Source of the DNA: Eubacterium pyruvativorans
Lineage (GTDB): Bacteria > Bacillota > Clostridia > Peptostreptococcales > Anaerovoracaceae
Direction of reading: 5' to 3'
DNA: 64,000 nt
NCBI RefSeq assembly: GCF_900102225.1
Contig: NZ_FNBF01000004.1
Location: 60,675-124,674, forward strand
The notes under the pieces are model-generated. The model saw only the letters and a list, made by a program, of their open reading frames with translations, did no database searches and was not told where the DNA came from. The position numbers and the translations under genes are program-made. Numbering within the stretch: position 1 is the first letter of the stretch; each line of letters starts with the position of its first letter. Below, piece after piece: positions 44,811-56,194 of this stretch.

Positions 44811-45920
44811 ATGAAAGAAATCAATTTGCGAAAGATCCGTTTTGCTGTGCTCTTCGTGTGTGCGGTATTCACATTTTGCTTTACCGGTCCGGTGGATGTA
44901 TTTGCAGCTTCCCAGACGACCTATCCTGTCGCACATAATGTGTATAAGAATGATTTCGGTCAGACGGTATTCTCAGTTAACAATCTCGTTTCAAATGATA
45001 CTTCCGGAACGCAGAATGTAATCTTTGATATCAAAGATTACAATGATTTCAATTCGAATGATTTTCGGATGAGCTTCTACATGAGGGGGAAAACGGCATA
45101 TTATTCATTGACTCCTTTGAATCCCTATTTTTATAAAAATGGCGCTGAACCCCAGGAAATCTGGTCGGCAGATATTCATACGGGAGAAAAGAAGCTGGTT
45201 GTTAGGAAATGCGGTGATATCATCGGCGGCTATGGCACTGACATCATCACACGAAGATGGGATACCGGGGCAGTGTACAGAATCAATGGAACAAATGTCG
45301 TCAAGCTGTTCAGTGTGAAGAAGGGAAAAAGCAGAGACAGCGCGTGCGTGAAATTGTTCCGGGGCAAATTGTATTACACAAACAAATGCTATGATCTTGA
45401 TACAGGAAGAGTCAGCACCTTCACAGCGCATTCCATCGTTACATCGAAAAACTACATGTACTATACAAGCGGTGTGAAAAATCTCGTCTGCATGGATAAG
45501 GATGGAAGAAAGACCATACTTTGCAGAAAGATCAAAGACGTTATCGGCGGCAATAACAATCGAAATGCGGTTTTCAGAAAGAACAGCAGCGCCGGGCTTA
45601 CGATCTACCGTGTAAACAGCAGAGGCCGCATTTACAGGCTGACGACGCAGAAGAAAGTGGAAGAATCCGCATTCAGCAACCTCGTGGTATCCACAACGAG
45701 AGCGGTGCTGGTTAACGGCAAAGTCTGCTTCATCATGCAAAGCGGGTATGATCAGGGCGGAATCGTTACAGTATCGAACACAGGCGGGGCATTAGACAAA
45801 GCCGAACGTGTCTTTGACGGGGCCGGCAGTGCTGAGGTCCTGAACAAGACACTGTATTATACCGAGTTAAAGTTCGACGACAGCGAAGGAAATTTCGGAT
45901 GTAAAAAGGCGATTAATTAG
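44811..45920 (+). CDS. Secreted protein of unknown function, beta-propeller-like
   Basis: The 369-residue protein begins with a typical signal peptide (KIRFAVLFVCAVFTFCFTG, cleavage near VFA-AS). The mature part is rich in Tyr, Asn and short beta segments. It contains repeated phrases of the kind LFRGKLYYT, SKNYMYYT, VNGKVCFIM and LNKTLYYTE, as in DUF5050-type propeller proteins; this resemblance is weak and by eye. AAGGAGGGG precedes the ATG. Codon use is clearly more A+T-rich than in the flanking ruvB-queA and tgt genes, which suggests later acquisition. It is convergent with the Bce-type transporter and shares its terminator. I cannot assign a function. Confidence 0.7.
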   Translation: MKEINLRKIRFAVLFVCAVFTFCFTGPVDVFAASQTTYPVAHNVYKNDFGQTVFSVNNLVSNDTSGTQNVIFDIKDYNDFNSNDFRMSFYMRGKTAYYSLTPLNPYFYKNGAEPQEIWSADIHTGEKKLVVRKCGDIIGGYGTDIITRRWDTGAVYRINGTNVVKLFSVKKGKSRDSACVKLFRGKLYYTNKCYDLDTGRVSTFTAHSIVTSKNYMYYTSGVKNLVCMDKDGRKTILCRKIKDVIGGNNNRNAVFRKNSSAGLTIYRVNSRGRIYRLTTQKKVEESAFSNLVVSTTRAVLVNGKVCFIMQSGYDQGGIVTVSNTGGALDKAERVFDGAGSAEVLNKTLYYTELKFDDSEGNFGCKKAIN

Positions 45921-45950
45921 AGAAAGGATAAACACAATCAGAACGAATAC

Positions 45951-45981
45951 ACGCCCCCGGGATATGACCCGGGGGCGTTTC
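45951..45981. terminator. Terminator between the secreted protein and the ABC permease gene
   Basis: CGCCCCCGGG (45952-45961) and CCCGGGGGCG (45968-45977) form a perfect 10-bp stem with loop ATATGA, extended by one A-T pair; TTT follows on the plus strand. Confidence 0.75.
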
Positions 45982-46003
45982 GATACGGTTACCGCATGAA
46001 CTG

Positions 46004-48058
46004 TTAATCCAGCCGTTCTCCGGCTTTCCAGGATACAATCTTGTAGTATTCTCTGGAAGTCACCAGGTAGACGATCAGATAGAGCAGTGTGAACAGGAGG
46101 AAGGTGATGCCGGAGCACTTCAGAAACAGCCAGGTGTCCTGGAGGCCGAACAGCTGCAGGATGTGGTTCATCATGTTGAATGCTCCGCTCATGTGACAGG
46201 CCGCTACGATGATCGGCGTGAAGAACACGAACATGACCTGGGAACGGATGCTCCTCTTGACTTCCGCCTGGCTCATACCCACCTGCTGCATGATGGCGAA
46301 GTTGTTCTTGTCATAATATCCTTCTGAAACCTGCTTGTAGTAGATGATCAGCGCCGCAGCAAGGGTGAACAGCAGTCCGAGAAAGATGCCCAGGAACAGG
46401 AACCCGTTGGTGAATCCCTTCAGCATGGAGTGAATTTCCGTGTACGTGGAACAGGAACCGAAGAAGGCAGGGCCTTCGGCATGCTTCGCTTTGGATGCGT
46501 AGGATTGCATTTCTCTGTTCAGCTGTGTGTTCAGACTGTTTCCGATGGAGCGGTTCACAGCTTCCGAACCGGATGCAGTGAAGGTGACGGCGCGGTACAG
46601 GGTGCATGTTGGAGCCGGATCCTGCGCTGCGATTCTCTGTATTACATTCCGGTCCTTCACAACAATGACTCCTCCCTGTGTGCGGGAAGCGGTGGTCGGA
46701 AGGAAGTTCTCTGTTGTGCAGCGTGCTTTGAAGGCTTTTCCATTGATTCTCACCTGATTCGCACGGCTCGGCGTATGCGCTAGTACTTCTCTCCCGGAAA
46801 GATGCAGATCTTTTCCTGTGATCGCTTTGTACTGCTGTTCGTCAATGATCATCAGACTGCCCGTATAGGATTTCGTACTGTATCTCAGATGGTAGGATAT
46901 CGTATTATTTTTCGAATGATATCTTACCTGAGGACAGTAGGCGGTATAGACCATCACATCCTGGATCCGGGAATTCTTCTCTTCGGCAGTCTTCTTCGCC
47001 AGCTGTCTGACTTCGCTCTGGGAAGCAGGGGATATCAGTTTCAGACCATTTTCTTTGCTGATTCCGCTCATGGTCCCGGAAAGGGAGGCCTTCATCGGTG
47101 TGAGGTTCTGGATCGTCTTGTCGATGCCGGTGTTCAGACAGACGGTGGTGGAAATAATCACCAGAACCATCGTCGCCAGGATACAGATGTTGGCCATACC
47201 CACGGCATTCTGTTTCATTCGGAACAGCATTCCGGAGACGGAGGTGAAATGCCCCGGCTTATAATAATAATTCGTGCTCTTCTTCAGCAGCTTCAGAACC
47301 ACAACGCTGACGCTGGTGAACAGCAGATATGTGCCGACAATGACCAGGATCACGGCAATGAAGAAGAAACTGATTCCGCTCAGTACATCGTCAACGCGAA
47401 GTGCGAGAGTGTATCCTGCGACCAGGAAAGCGGCACCCGTGAGCGCAAGGAAAATGTTTCCTTTCGGCTCCCGTTCGCCGGAATCAGATCCCTTCAGCAG
47501 TTCAATCGGTCTGGAGAACTGCACCCGGAACCGGTTGCGGAGCTGAATCAGTTCGAACAGCACCGAGAAGAAGATCACGCTGTAGAGAACTCCCTGCAGG
47601 TTGACGGTTCCTGTCAGCTGATCCGTTGCGCCTAGAATCTTCAATATGATCATCTGCACCAGTTTGCTGAAAACAACGCCCAGCAGGATGCCTGCTGTGA
47701 TGGAAATAACAGAGGTGATCAGCGATTCCATCTGCAGGATCCGTCCGATGTGGCGCTTCTCCATGCCCAGAATATTGTAAATGCCCAGCTCCTTATTCCT
47801 CCTCTTCATCAAGAAATTATTGATATAGAGCAGGAAGATGGCTGCGAAGACGCCGACCACAACCGTTCCGAATCCCATGAGAGCGGAGAGTGTCTCTCCG
47901 GTGGAAATCTTCTTCAGCCCCGGATCCTTCCAGATGTACACGAGAAGATAGAACATCATCACAATTCCGGTTGATGCGAGGATATACGGGACGAAGAATT
48001 TCCGCTCACGCCGGATATTTCCGAGGGCGAGGGTCCATGAAAGATTACTGCCGGTCAT
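46004..48058 (-). CDS. BceB-type ABC transporter permease (FtsX family)
   Basis: The 684-residue membrane protein has the BceB layout: an N-terminal helix, an FtsX core near residues 50-170 with RRNKELGIYNILGMEKRHIG, and further helices. A large extracellular domain of about 200 residues lies between helices 7 and 8 (about 315-530). A second FtsX core near the C terminus has MQQVGMSQAEVKRSIRSQVM. Such permeases bind peptide antibiotics or their lipid targets and signal to a partner histidine kinase. It overlaps the ATPase gene by 14 nt on the minus strand. Sequence alone does not reveal the ligand. Confidence 0.92.
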   Translation of the reverse strand: MTGSNLSWTLALGNIRRERKFFVPYILASTGIVMMFYLLVYIWKDPGLKKISTGETLSALMGFGTVVVGVFAAIFLLYINNFLMKRRNKELGIYNILGMEKRHIGRILQMESLITSVISITAGILLGVVFSKLVQMIILKILGATDQLTGTVNLQGVLYSVIFFSVLFELIQLRNRFRVQFSRPIELLKGSDSGEREPKGNIFLALTGAAFLVAGYTLALRVDDVLSGISFFFIAVILVIVGTYLLFTSVSVVVLKLLKKSTNYYYKPGHFTSVSGMLFRMKQNAVGMANICILATMVLVIISTTVCLNTGIDKTIQNLTPMKASLSGTMSGISKENGLKLISPASQSEVRQLAKKTAEEKNSRIQDVMVYTAYCPQVRYHSKNNTISYHLRYSTKSYTGSLMIIDEQQYKAITGKDLHLSGREVLAHTPSRANQVRINGKAFKARCTTENFLPTTASRTQGGVIVVKDRNVIQRIAAQDPAPTCTLYRAVTFTASGSEAVNRSIGNSLNTQLNREMQSYASKAKHAEGPAFFGSCSTYTEIHSMLKGFTNGFLFLGIFLGLLFTLAAALIIYYKQVSEGYYDKNNFAIMQQVGMSQAEVKRSIRSQVMFVFFTPIIVAACHMSGAFNMMNHILQLFGLQDTWLFLKCSGITFLLFTLLYLIVYLVTSREYYKIVSWKAGERLD

Positions 48059-48818
48059 TCAGATCACCTCCGTTAATCAGTACTGTCTGTGTCTGTGCGA
48101 TCATGGAGAACATCTCCTCATTGCTCCGGTTTCCCCGGAAGATCTGGTGGAATACCTGACCGTCCTTGATGAAGAGGACTCGTTTCGCATAACTCGCCGC
48201 CTTGATGGAATGGGTGACCATGATGATGGTCTGCCCCTGTTCATTGACCTTTGCCAGAAGTTCCATCATGATGTCCGCCGAGCGGGAGTCCAGGGCACCG
48301 GTCGGTTCGTCTGCCAGCAGAAGTTCCGGCCGGGTGATCAGAGCTCTGGCTGCTGCTGCGCGCTGCTTCTGGCCGCCGGAGACCTCATACGGGTACTTGT
48401 CCAGCAGTTCGCTGATTCCCAGATTCTGCGCCAGAGGGGACAGGCGGGAAATCATCTGTTTGTATGGTGTTTTCTGCAGAACCAGAGGAAGAAGGATATT
48501 GTCCTTCAGCGTCAGCGTGTTCAGCAGATTGAAATCCTGGAATATGAAACTGAGATGATCCCGGCGGAAACCGGCCATCTCTTTCTCCGTGATCTTGGTG
48601 ATATCCCGGCCGTTCAGCAGAACCTCACCGCCTGTCGGCCTGTCCAGAGAAGCGAGGATATTCAGCAGGGTGGTTTTTCCTGATCCGGACTCACCCATGA
48701 TTGCGGTGAATTCTCCCTCTTCAGCGGAGAAGGTGACGTTTCGCAGAGCCTCCACCTTGTTCCCTCCGAATCTTGTGCTGTAAGTTTTCTTCAGATTATT
48801 TACTTCCAGTAATGCCAT
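48045..48818 (-). CDS. BceA-type ABC transporter ATPase
   Basis: The 257-residue ATPase has Walker [10 protein letters not shown]-loop FIFQDFNLL, signature [15 protein letters not shown], Walker [13 protein letters not shown] and the switch His VTHSIKAA. These are typical of BceA/MacB-type export or detoxification ATPases. GGAAAGGAG lies 6 nt before the ATG. The 164-nt gap to the kinase gene contains a terminator and a BceR-like operator, so bceAB-type genes have their own regulated promoter. Confidence 0.95.
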   Translation of the reverse strand: MALLEVNNLKKTYSTRFGGNKVEALRNVTFSAEEGEFTAIMGESGSGKTTLLNILASLDRPTGGEVLLNGRDITKITEKEMAGFRRDHLSFIFQDFNLLNTLTLKDNILLPLVLQKTPYKQMISRLSPLAQNLGISELLDKYPYEVSGGQKQRAAAARALITRPELLLADEPTGALDSRSADIMMELLAKVNEQGQTIIMVTHSIKAASYAKRVLFIKDGQVFHQIFRGNRSNEEMFSMIAQTQTVLINGGDLNDRQ

Positions 48819-48953
48819 CAGGCGCTCCTTTCCTGTTTTCGTATGTTTGCATTCAGCATGGCCCCCTGCGGGGCTGCATACTTCCCATTGACACCCTTAT
48901 CCTAACAGGAAGGAACGGGATGCGCCTTAGATCTGCCTTACAAAAAACGAAGA

Positions 48954-48977
48954 GAACCTTACATTGCTGTAAGGTTC
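48954..48977 (-). promoter_or_regulatory. BceR-type operator inside a terminator hairpin
   Basis: The inverted repeat GAACCTTACA, TTGC, TGTAAGGTTC contains TTACA-N4-TGTAA, the operator consensus known for BceR-like regulators (TNACA-N4-TGTAA). On the minus strand it directly follows the kinase stop and is followed by TCTTCGTTTTTT, so it is also a good intrinsic terminator. A second CCTTACA half-site at 48936-48942 lies 21 bp, two helix turns, from the one at 48957-48963. A TGTTAGGAT extended -10-like box further downstream lacks a -35, as expected for an activated promoter. Confidence 0.7.
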
Positions 48978-48982
48978 CCGGG

Positions 48983-50029
48983 CTATTCCAGCATCGTTCC
49001 CCGTCTGCTTTCCGGAAAATAGACGAATATGCGGGTTCCCCTTCCGGGCTCCGACTCTGCGGAGATCCCACATCCAAGGCGCTTCAGCGTCTCTGCGGTC
49101 AGATAGAGCCCGATCCCGGTCGCCTTCTGATGCTCTCTTCCATTTCTTCCGGTGAATCCCCGGTCGAAAATCCGGGGAAGATCTTCCTCCCGGATGCCGA
49201 TGCCGTTGTCTTCGATGACGAGGGAGAAACCATTTTCGGCCGGCCGGTCCGCCGGCGGCAGCGTCTTCTCCGGGGGAGCCTCTGCAATCCGGATCCCTCC
49301 ACCTTCCCGGGTGTACTTCAACGCATTGGAGAGAATCTGTTCCAGGGCAAAGGACAGCCATTTCCGGTCCGTATTGATTGTTCTTCCTGTGGGCCGGAAG
49401 TCCAGGGACAGATGCTTGCGGATGAAGAATACAGACTGCTTCTTGATGCAGGTGCGGATCACCCGGTCCAGATCCGTATTCTGAAAGAGGAAGTCCGTCT
49501 GCTCAGATCCCAGCCGCTGATAACTCAGCACCATTTCCACATACTGCCGGATCCGCCGGAGCTCCAGGTCCATGTCTGAAGAAGCCTCGGAGTCACTTCC
49601 CTGAATCAGAAGATCCAGTGCTGCGATCGGCGTCTTGATCTGATGTACCCACATGGTGTAGTAGTTCAGCATTTCGTCCTGCTGGTTCTTCGTCCTGCTT
49701 TCCTGTTCGAACAGACTCTGTTGCAGAGCGGCAATGAGCTGCTGTTCCTGCTGCTCTGAAGGTGAAGAGGGGACGGGAAGGGGGGCGGTGATTTCCGGCG
49801 CCTGGAGCCGGCATTCCGTCACCGCTTCCGTCTTCCTGCGCTCCCGGGAACACTGGGTGAAAATAGAAAGAACAAGCAGAGTTCCGCTTAACAGCAGAGC
49901 GTACCGCCAGACGGCAGGGTCCAGATTCTCCAGTGCACCAAGCAGCAGGAAAATCCCTGAAGTGACGGCCCAGGTGATCCCCTGCATAGAAAACTGTTTC
50001 AGATACGGAACAATCCGCAGCTTTTCCAT
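48983..50029 (-). CDS. BceS-like intramembrane-sensing histidine kinase
   Basis: The 348-residue kinase has two close N-terminal transmembrane helices (about 18-33 and 43-58) with almost no extracellular loop, the hallmark of BceS-type kinases that take their signal from the partner transporter. The phosphorylated His is His129 in MWVHQIKTPIA. ATP-binding motifs are QILSNALKYT (N box), IEDNGIGI (G1) and ATGIGLYL (G2). It follows the response regulator gene by 11 nt on the minus strand. Confidence 0.93.
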   Translation of the reverse strand: MEKLRIVPYLKQFSMQGITWAVTSGIFLLLGALENLDPAVWRYALLLSGTLLVLSIFTQCSRERRKTEAVTECRLQAPEITAPLPVPSSPSEQQEQQLIAALQQSLFEQESRTKNQQDEMLNYYTMWVHQIKTPIAALDLLIQGSDSEASSDMDLELRRIRQYVEMVLSYQRLGSEQTDFLFQNTDLDRVIRTCIKKQSVFFIRKHLSLDFRPTGRTINTDRKWLSFALEQILSNALKYTREGGGIRIAEAPPEKTLPPADRPAENGFSLVIEDNGIGIREEDLPRIFDRGFTGRNGREHQKATGIGLYLTAETLKRLGCGISAESEPGRGTRIFVYFPESRRGTMLE

Positions 50030-50040
50030 AATTTCTCACC

Positions 50041-52093
<2,053 letters not shown>

Positions 52094-52110
52094 CGAACCC
52101 GGAGGAATCT

Positions 52111-53424
52111 ATGTCACATACGAAGAAAAAACGCAGACCGCCCCTGGATATTAATGAAACCGGAGCGGAGATTTTCCAGGACGGCCGCTGTCCCCATTCC
52201 CGCTTCTGCGGCGGATGCATCTATCAGGGAGAGCCGTATGAACAACAGCTCAAGGCGAAGGAGAGCGAGACCCGCACCCTCTTCGAAAAGGCGGGAATTC
52301 AGCCTGCTGACTTCGCTCCCATCGAGGGATGCCCGGAGCACTCCCGGCTGGCCTACCGGAACAAAATGGAGTACACCTTCGGCGACCTGGTGAAGGGGGG
52401 CCCTATGACCCTGGGGATGCACCGGCGGAAAATGTTCATGTCCGTGGTCACCACCGACCAGTGCCAGCTGGTTTCCCCGGATTTCAACCGGATCCTGGAC
52501 TATACTCTGGCGTTCTGCCGTACCCGGGGCTATGTGAAGTATGACAAAAAATCCCATGAAGGGCTTCTCCGCAACCTGGTGATCCGCAGAGGCGTTCATA
52601 CGAACGAATTATTGCTGAACATCGTCACCTCCACCAGCGAGCCGGGATTCGACGAGGAGGCCTGGGTTTCCGGCCTGCTTTCCCTGGAGCTGGAGGACCG
52701 GATCGTCGGCATCCTGCACACCTTCAACGACAGCATGGCCGATGCGGTGAAGTGTGATGACATGAAAACCCTGTTCGGAAAAGACTATTACAACGAACGG
52801 ATCATGGGCCTCCATTTCACCGTCCATGAGTACGCTTTCTTCCAGACGAACATCGAAGCGGTGGAGCGGCTGTACGCCCACGCCCTGTCCCTGATCGACG
52901 ATGTCGACGGAAAAAACGTCTTCGACCTCTACTGCGGCACAGGAACAATCACCCAGGTTCTGGCCCGTTCCGCCAAACACGTTCTCGGCGTGGAGATCGT
53001 CCCGGAAAGCGTGGAGGCGGCCCGCACCAACGCCGCCCTGAACAGACTCACCAATTGCGAATTCGTCTGCGGCGACGTCTTCCGGGTTCTGGAGGAACGG
53101 GAGGAAAAGCCGGATGTCATCGTGGTGGACCCGCCCCGGGTCGGCATGTCCCGGGAAGCCGTGGAGAAGATCGCCGGCTACGGCGTGGACCAGATCGTCT
53201 ACATCTCCTGCAACCCGAAGACGCTGGTTCAGAATCTGGCCCAGTATCAGGAGCTGGGGTATACCGTGTCCTACGTGAAGCCGTTCGATAACTTCCCGAT
53301 GACGCGGCACGTGGAGACAGTATGTCTCTTGAGCAAGAAAAATGCGAAGCCGAAGGACTGTGTTGAGATTAGCGTTGATGCTGAGGATTATTACAGGATC
53401 AAGAGTTCAGAGAAAGACCTTTGA
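52111..53424 (+). CDS. 23S rRNA m5U methyltransferase (RlmD/RlmCD family)
   Basis: The 437-residue enzyme has an N-terminal Fe-S type Cys cluster (CPHSRFCGGC with a later Cys), SAM motif FDLYCGTGTITQVLA, VDPPRVGMSREAV and the catalytic Cys motif ISCNPKTLVQNL. It has no clear N-terminal TRAM domain. The start at 52111 has GGAGG 6 nt upstream and lies 17 nt after tgt, so they may be co-transcribed. Which 23S uridine it modifies cannot be told; Firmicutes enzymes often act on two sites. It is the last gene of the core-like region. Confidence 0.9.
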   Translation: MSHTKKKRRPPLDINETGAEIFQDGRCPHSRFCGGCIYQGEPYEQQLKAKESETRTLFEKAGIQPADFAPIEGCPEHSRLAYRNKMEYTFGDLVKGGPMTLGMHRRKMFMSVVTTDQCQLVSPDFNRILDYTLAFCRTRGYVKYDKKSHEGLLRNLVIRRGVHTNELLLNIVTSTSEPGFDEEAWVSGLLSLELEDRIVGILHTFNDSMADAVKCDDMKTLFGKDYYNERIMGLHFTVHEYAFFQTNIEAVERLYAHALSLIDDVDGKNVFDLYCGTGTITQVLARSAKHVLGVEIVPESVEAARTNAALNRLTNCEFVCGDVFRVLEEREEKPDVIVVDPPRVGMSREAVEKIAGYGVDQIVYISCNPKTLVQNLAQYQELGYTVSYVKPFDNFPMTRHVETVCLLSKKNAKPKDCVEISVDAEDYYRIKSSEKDL

Positions 53425-53457
53425 CAGACTACTAAAGTTTGAAGAGTATGTGAAAAG

Positions 53458-53505
53458 ACCTGTGGAATGAACCGTGATATGGGATTTCCACAGGTTTTCC
53501 TTTTG
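53458..53505 (+). terminator. Intrinsic terminator after the rRNA methyltransferase
   Basis: ACCTGTGGAA (53458-53467) and TTCCACAGGT (53486-53495) form a perfect 10-bp stem with an 18-nt loop, followed by TTTCCTTTT. Confidence 0.8.
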
Positions 53506-53531
53506 CTGAAATTGCATTGCTCTGATATAAT
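53503..53531 (+). promoter_or_regulatory. Promoter of the YafY-GyrI-YoaP operon
   Basis: TTGCTG (53503-53508), a 17-nt spacer and TATAAT (53526-53531), with TG at 53523-53524, give an extended -10 promoter 60 nt before the start codon. Confidence 0.65.
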
Positions 53532-53591
53532 AAACATGACATACAGATGTCGTGTTATATGCGTTAGTATATAAATGGAGCGTAAGAGAAC

Positions 53592-54503
53592 ATGAAGATA
53601 GACAGGCTGATAGGAATATTGTCAATCTTATTGCAGGAAGACAAGACAACAGCTCCGGAACTGGCAGAAAGGTTTGAAGTGTCTCGCAGAACGATTAACC
53701 GAGATATTGAGGACCTTTGCAAGGCCGGTATTCCTGTTCGTACAGTTCAGGGCACTGGCGGCGGGATCAGTATTATGGACGGATACCGGATGGACAGGAC
53801 GATCCTGACATCAAGGGACATGCAGATGATCCTTGCAGGACTGAGAAGCCTGGACAGCGTGAGCGGGAGCAGTTATTACGGTCAGCTGATGGAAAAAATA
53901 CAGGCGGGATCTTCTGAGTTCATCAGCGGACGGGATTCCATTTTGATCGATCTGTCATCGTGGTATCGGGATTCGCTGGCGCCGAAGATAGAAACGATAC
54001 AGGATGCGATCGGAGACAGGCACATGGTCCGGTTTCGGTATTATGCTCCGTCCGGTGACAGCGAGCGGACGGTTGAACCTTATTATCTGGTATTTCGATG
54101 GTCAAGCTGGTACCTTTGGGGCTGGTGTATGGATCGTAAGGATTACAGATTGTTTAAGCTGAATCGCATGGATCGCGTTACAGAAACGGATAAAGAATTT
54201 GTCTGTCGAGATGCACCTATGCCGGATCTTTCAGCTGAAAAAATATTTCCGGGTGAGATTAAGGTTAAGGCGTTTTTTTCACCGGATATGAAATGGCGTC
54301 TGATCGAAGACTTCGGACCTGATTGCTTTACAGAAGCGGATGATGGAAGACTGCTCTTTACAGCGGACTACACGGATATGGAAAACCTTGTGACCTGGCT
54401 CATGACTTTCGGAGCGAAGGCTGAAGTGCTGGAGCCGGCAGAAGCGCGGGATATTATCCGCAGAAATGCAGAGGAGACATTACAGCTTTATGAGGAGGAT
54501 TAA
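53592..54503 (+). CDS. YafY-like HTH/WYL-domain transcriptional regulator
   Basis: The 303-residue protein has an N-terminal winged helix (TTAPELAERFEVSRRTINRD near residues 18-37) and a WYL domain (about 135-215). The latter contains GDRHMVRFRYYAPSG and the WYLWGW motif (SSWYLWGWCMDRKDYRLFKL). WYL domains sense ligands, sometimes nucleic acids. It leads a three-gene operon with a GyrI-like protein and a YoaP-like acetyltransferase, a set seen in many Clostridia. It begins the A+T-richer accessory region. Confidence 0.87.
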   Translation: MKIDRLIGILSILLQEDKTTAPELAERFEVSRRTINRDIEDLCKAGIPVRTVQGTGGGISIMDGYRMDRTILTSRDMQMILAGLRSLDSVSGSSYYGQLMEKIQAGSSEFISGRDSILIDLSSWYRDSLAPKIETIQDAIGDRHMVRFRYYAPSGDSERTVEPYYLVFRWSSWYLWGWCMDRKDYRLFKLNRMDRVTETDKEFVCRDAPMPDLSAEKIFPGEIKVKAFFSPDMKWRLIEDFGPDCFTEADDGRLLFTADYTDMENLVTWLMTFGAKAEVLEPAEARDIIRRNAEETLQLYEED

Positions 54504-54508
54504 CATTT

Positions 54509-55147
54509 ATGGCATTTGATTTCAAAAAAGAATACCGAGAATTCTATATGCCGAAAGGAACACCTTCAATAGTAACTGTGCCGGAAATGAATTTTATCGC
54601 GGTACGCGGCAGCGGGGATCCTAATGATGAGGAAGGCGAGTACAAACAGGCGATAGGTCTTCTGTACGGTATTGCTTTTACGATCAAGATGAGTAAGAAA
54701 GGCAGCTATCAGATCGATGGATATTTTGATTATGTGGTGCCGCCTTTGGAAGGATTCTGGTGGCAGGATGGAGTGATCGGTGTCGATTATACCCATAAGG
54801 ATTCTTTCCGGTGGATCTCCGTCATCCGTCTGCCGGATTTTGTGACGAAAGATGATTTTGACTGGGCTGTCAAAGAAGCTGCGGCAAAGAAGAAACAGGA
54901 TTTTTCGAAAGTTGAGTTCTTTACCTATGATGAAGGGCTGTGTGTTCAGTGTATGCATATCGGGGCTTATGATGATGAGCCTGCCACGGTAGCGGCGATG
55001 CACAGATTTATGGAAGAGCAGGGATATGCTCTTGATATTACGGACGAACGCATGCACCATGAGATTTATCTGAGCGATGCGCGGAAAGCGGCACCGGAGA
55101 AGCTGAGGACCGTGATCCGTCATCCGATAAAAGTGAAGGAGAATTGA
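54509..55147 (+). CDS. GyrI-like small-molecule-binding protein
   Basis: The 212-residue protein matches the GyrI-like SHS2 domain family: SIVTVPEMNFIAVRGSGDPN near the N terminus, EGFWWQDG, and LCVQCMHIGAYDDEPATVA in the C-terminal half. These domains bind hydrophobic or cationic small molecules and often sit with regulators. It lacks a DNA-binding domain. It starts 5 nt after the YafY gene and 4 nt before the next, so it is in the same operon. Its ligand is unknown. Confidence 0.82.
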   Translation: MAFDFKKEYREFYMPKGTPSIVTVPEMNFIAVRGSGDPNDEEGEYKQAIGLLYGIAFTIKMSKKGSYQIDGYFDYVVPPLEGFWWQDGVIGVDYTHKDSFRWISVIRLPDFVTKDDFDWAVKEAAAKKKQDFSKVEFFTYDEGLCVQCMHIGAYDDEPATVAAMHRFMEEQGYALDITDERMHHEIYLSDARKAAPEKLRTVIRHPIKVKEN

Positions 55148-55151
55148 TCCT

Positions 55152-55898
55152 ATGGAGTACATCAGAGTTACAAAGGAAAATCTTGAAAAGGAGCATATCT
55201 GCTGTGCCATTTCCAATAATAAGGATGTTCAGGTGTCATCGAAGAAGGCGTGGCTGGCCGACAGGTTTGAAGAGGGACTTGTCTTTCTGAAGAGTGTGGA
55301 GCGGGGAAAGTGCTTTATAGAATATATCCCGGCTGAGAACGCGTGGGTTCCAATCCGGGCTGACGGCTATATGTATATCGATTGCCTGTGGGTGTCCGGT
55401 TCCTTCAAAGGTCATGGCTATTCTACTGACTTGCTGAATGCCTGTATTGATGACAGTAAAGAAAAAGGAAGGAAGGGACTGTGTATTCTGGCGGCGTCTA
55501 AGAAGAAGCCTTTCCTTGCTGATCCCAAATTCCTGAAATATAAAGGGTTTACTGTGTGTGATGAGACGGATAATGGCATCCAGTTGTGGTACCTGCCTTT
55601 TGTGACGGATGCAGACAAGCCCCATTTCCGGGAATGTGCAAAGCATCCTCACATAGAAGAAAAAGGATATGTGCTGTATTACACCAGCCAGTGTCCGTTC
55701 AATGCGAAATATGTTCCGGTTTTGGAGCAGACCGCCAAAGAGAATGCCATACCATTCCATGCGATTCATATCAAAAGCAGAGAAGAAGCGCAGAATGCTC
55801 CGATGCCGATCACAAATTATGCGCTGTTCCATGACGGGGAATATATTACGAATGAGCAGATGAACGATAAAAAGTTTCTGAAACTTGTGAATGCTTGA
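55152..55898 (+). CDS. YoaP-like GNAT acetyltransferase
   Basis: The 248-residue protein has a GNAT fold in its first 150 residues, with the acetyl-CoA loop VSGSFKGHGYSTDLL. The C-terminal YoaP domain (about 170-248) has YYTSQCPFNAKYVPVLEQTA and PITNYALFHDGEYITNEQMN. This is the architecture of YoaP, an acetyltransferase of unclear substrate. It ends the YafY operon. Repeat A1 follows. Confidence 0.87.
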   Translation: MEYIRVTKENLEKEHICCAISNNKDVQVSSKKAWLADRFEEGLVFLKSVERGKCFIEYIPAENAWVPIRADGYMYIDCLWVSGSFKGHGYSTDLLNACIDDSKEKGRKGLCILAASKKKPFLADPKFLKYKGFTVCDETDNGIQLWYLPFVTDADKPHFRECAKHPHIEEKGYVLYYTSQCPFNAKYVPVLEQTAKENAIPFHAIHIKSREEAQNAPMPITNYALFHDGEYITNEQMNDKKFLKLVNA

Positions 55899-55944
55899 TC
55901 AGGATCAATACCGCCATGGAGTTTTTGTTGCTCACGTGGAACAA

Positions 55945-56067
55945 CGTCGAGACCGTGGCTCTGCTAACAAGAACAAATTGAAAGAGGGCTGGAAAAGCCC
56001 GTGTTTAAGCCATTTCTACGGCATCCGTCTTTCTGAGAAGAGAGACGGGTGCCGCGTTTTCTGTCCG
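55945..56067 (+). repeat. Repeat A, copy 1 (left part missing)
   Basis: This copy shares with A2 (57811-58087) and A3 (62986-63217) the block beginning GTGGCTCTGCTAACAAGAAC. Next come a GGGCT/AGCCC mini-hairpin and a second hairpin of 16 bp (CGGCATCCGTCTTTCT, GAGA tetraloop, AGAGAGACGGGTGCCG) followed by CGTTTTCT, a strong terminator shape. It lacks the first 130 bp present in A2 and A3. It lies after the YoaP gene and before a serine-recombinase remnant. A 61-codon reading frame across it is probably not a gene. Confidence 0.85.
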
Positions 56068-56194
56068 AAAAAATGAGAATATTGCTCTGGCGTGGCTGTG
56101 GGAGGGCTATTTGGATGAATTTTTGGCAGGCGAGACTGTGGCTTTGCTATTTTCGGGGGTTGTGACTGTGGAAAGGCTATTTGACCAGGAAAAT

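Noticed and set aside
55891..56076. Small protein-coding gene across repeat A1, and a related frame at 63051-63344
   Set aside because: No SD, the frame is not kept in A2 and A3 on the left side, and it runs through terminator-like hairpins.
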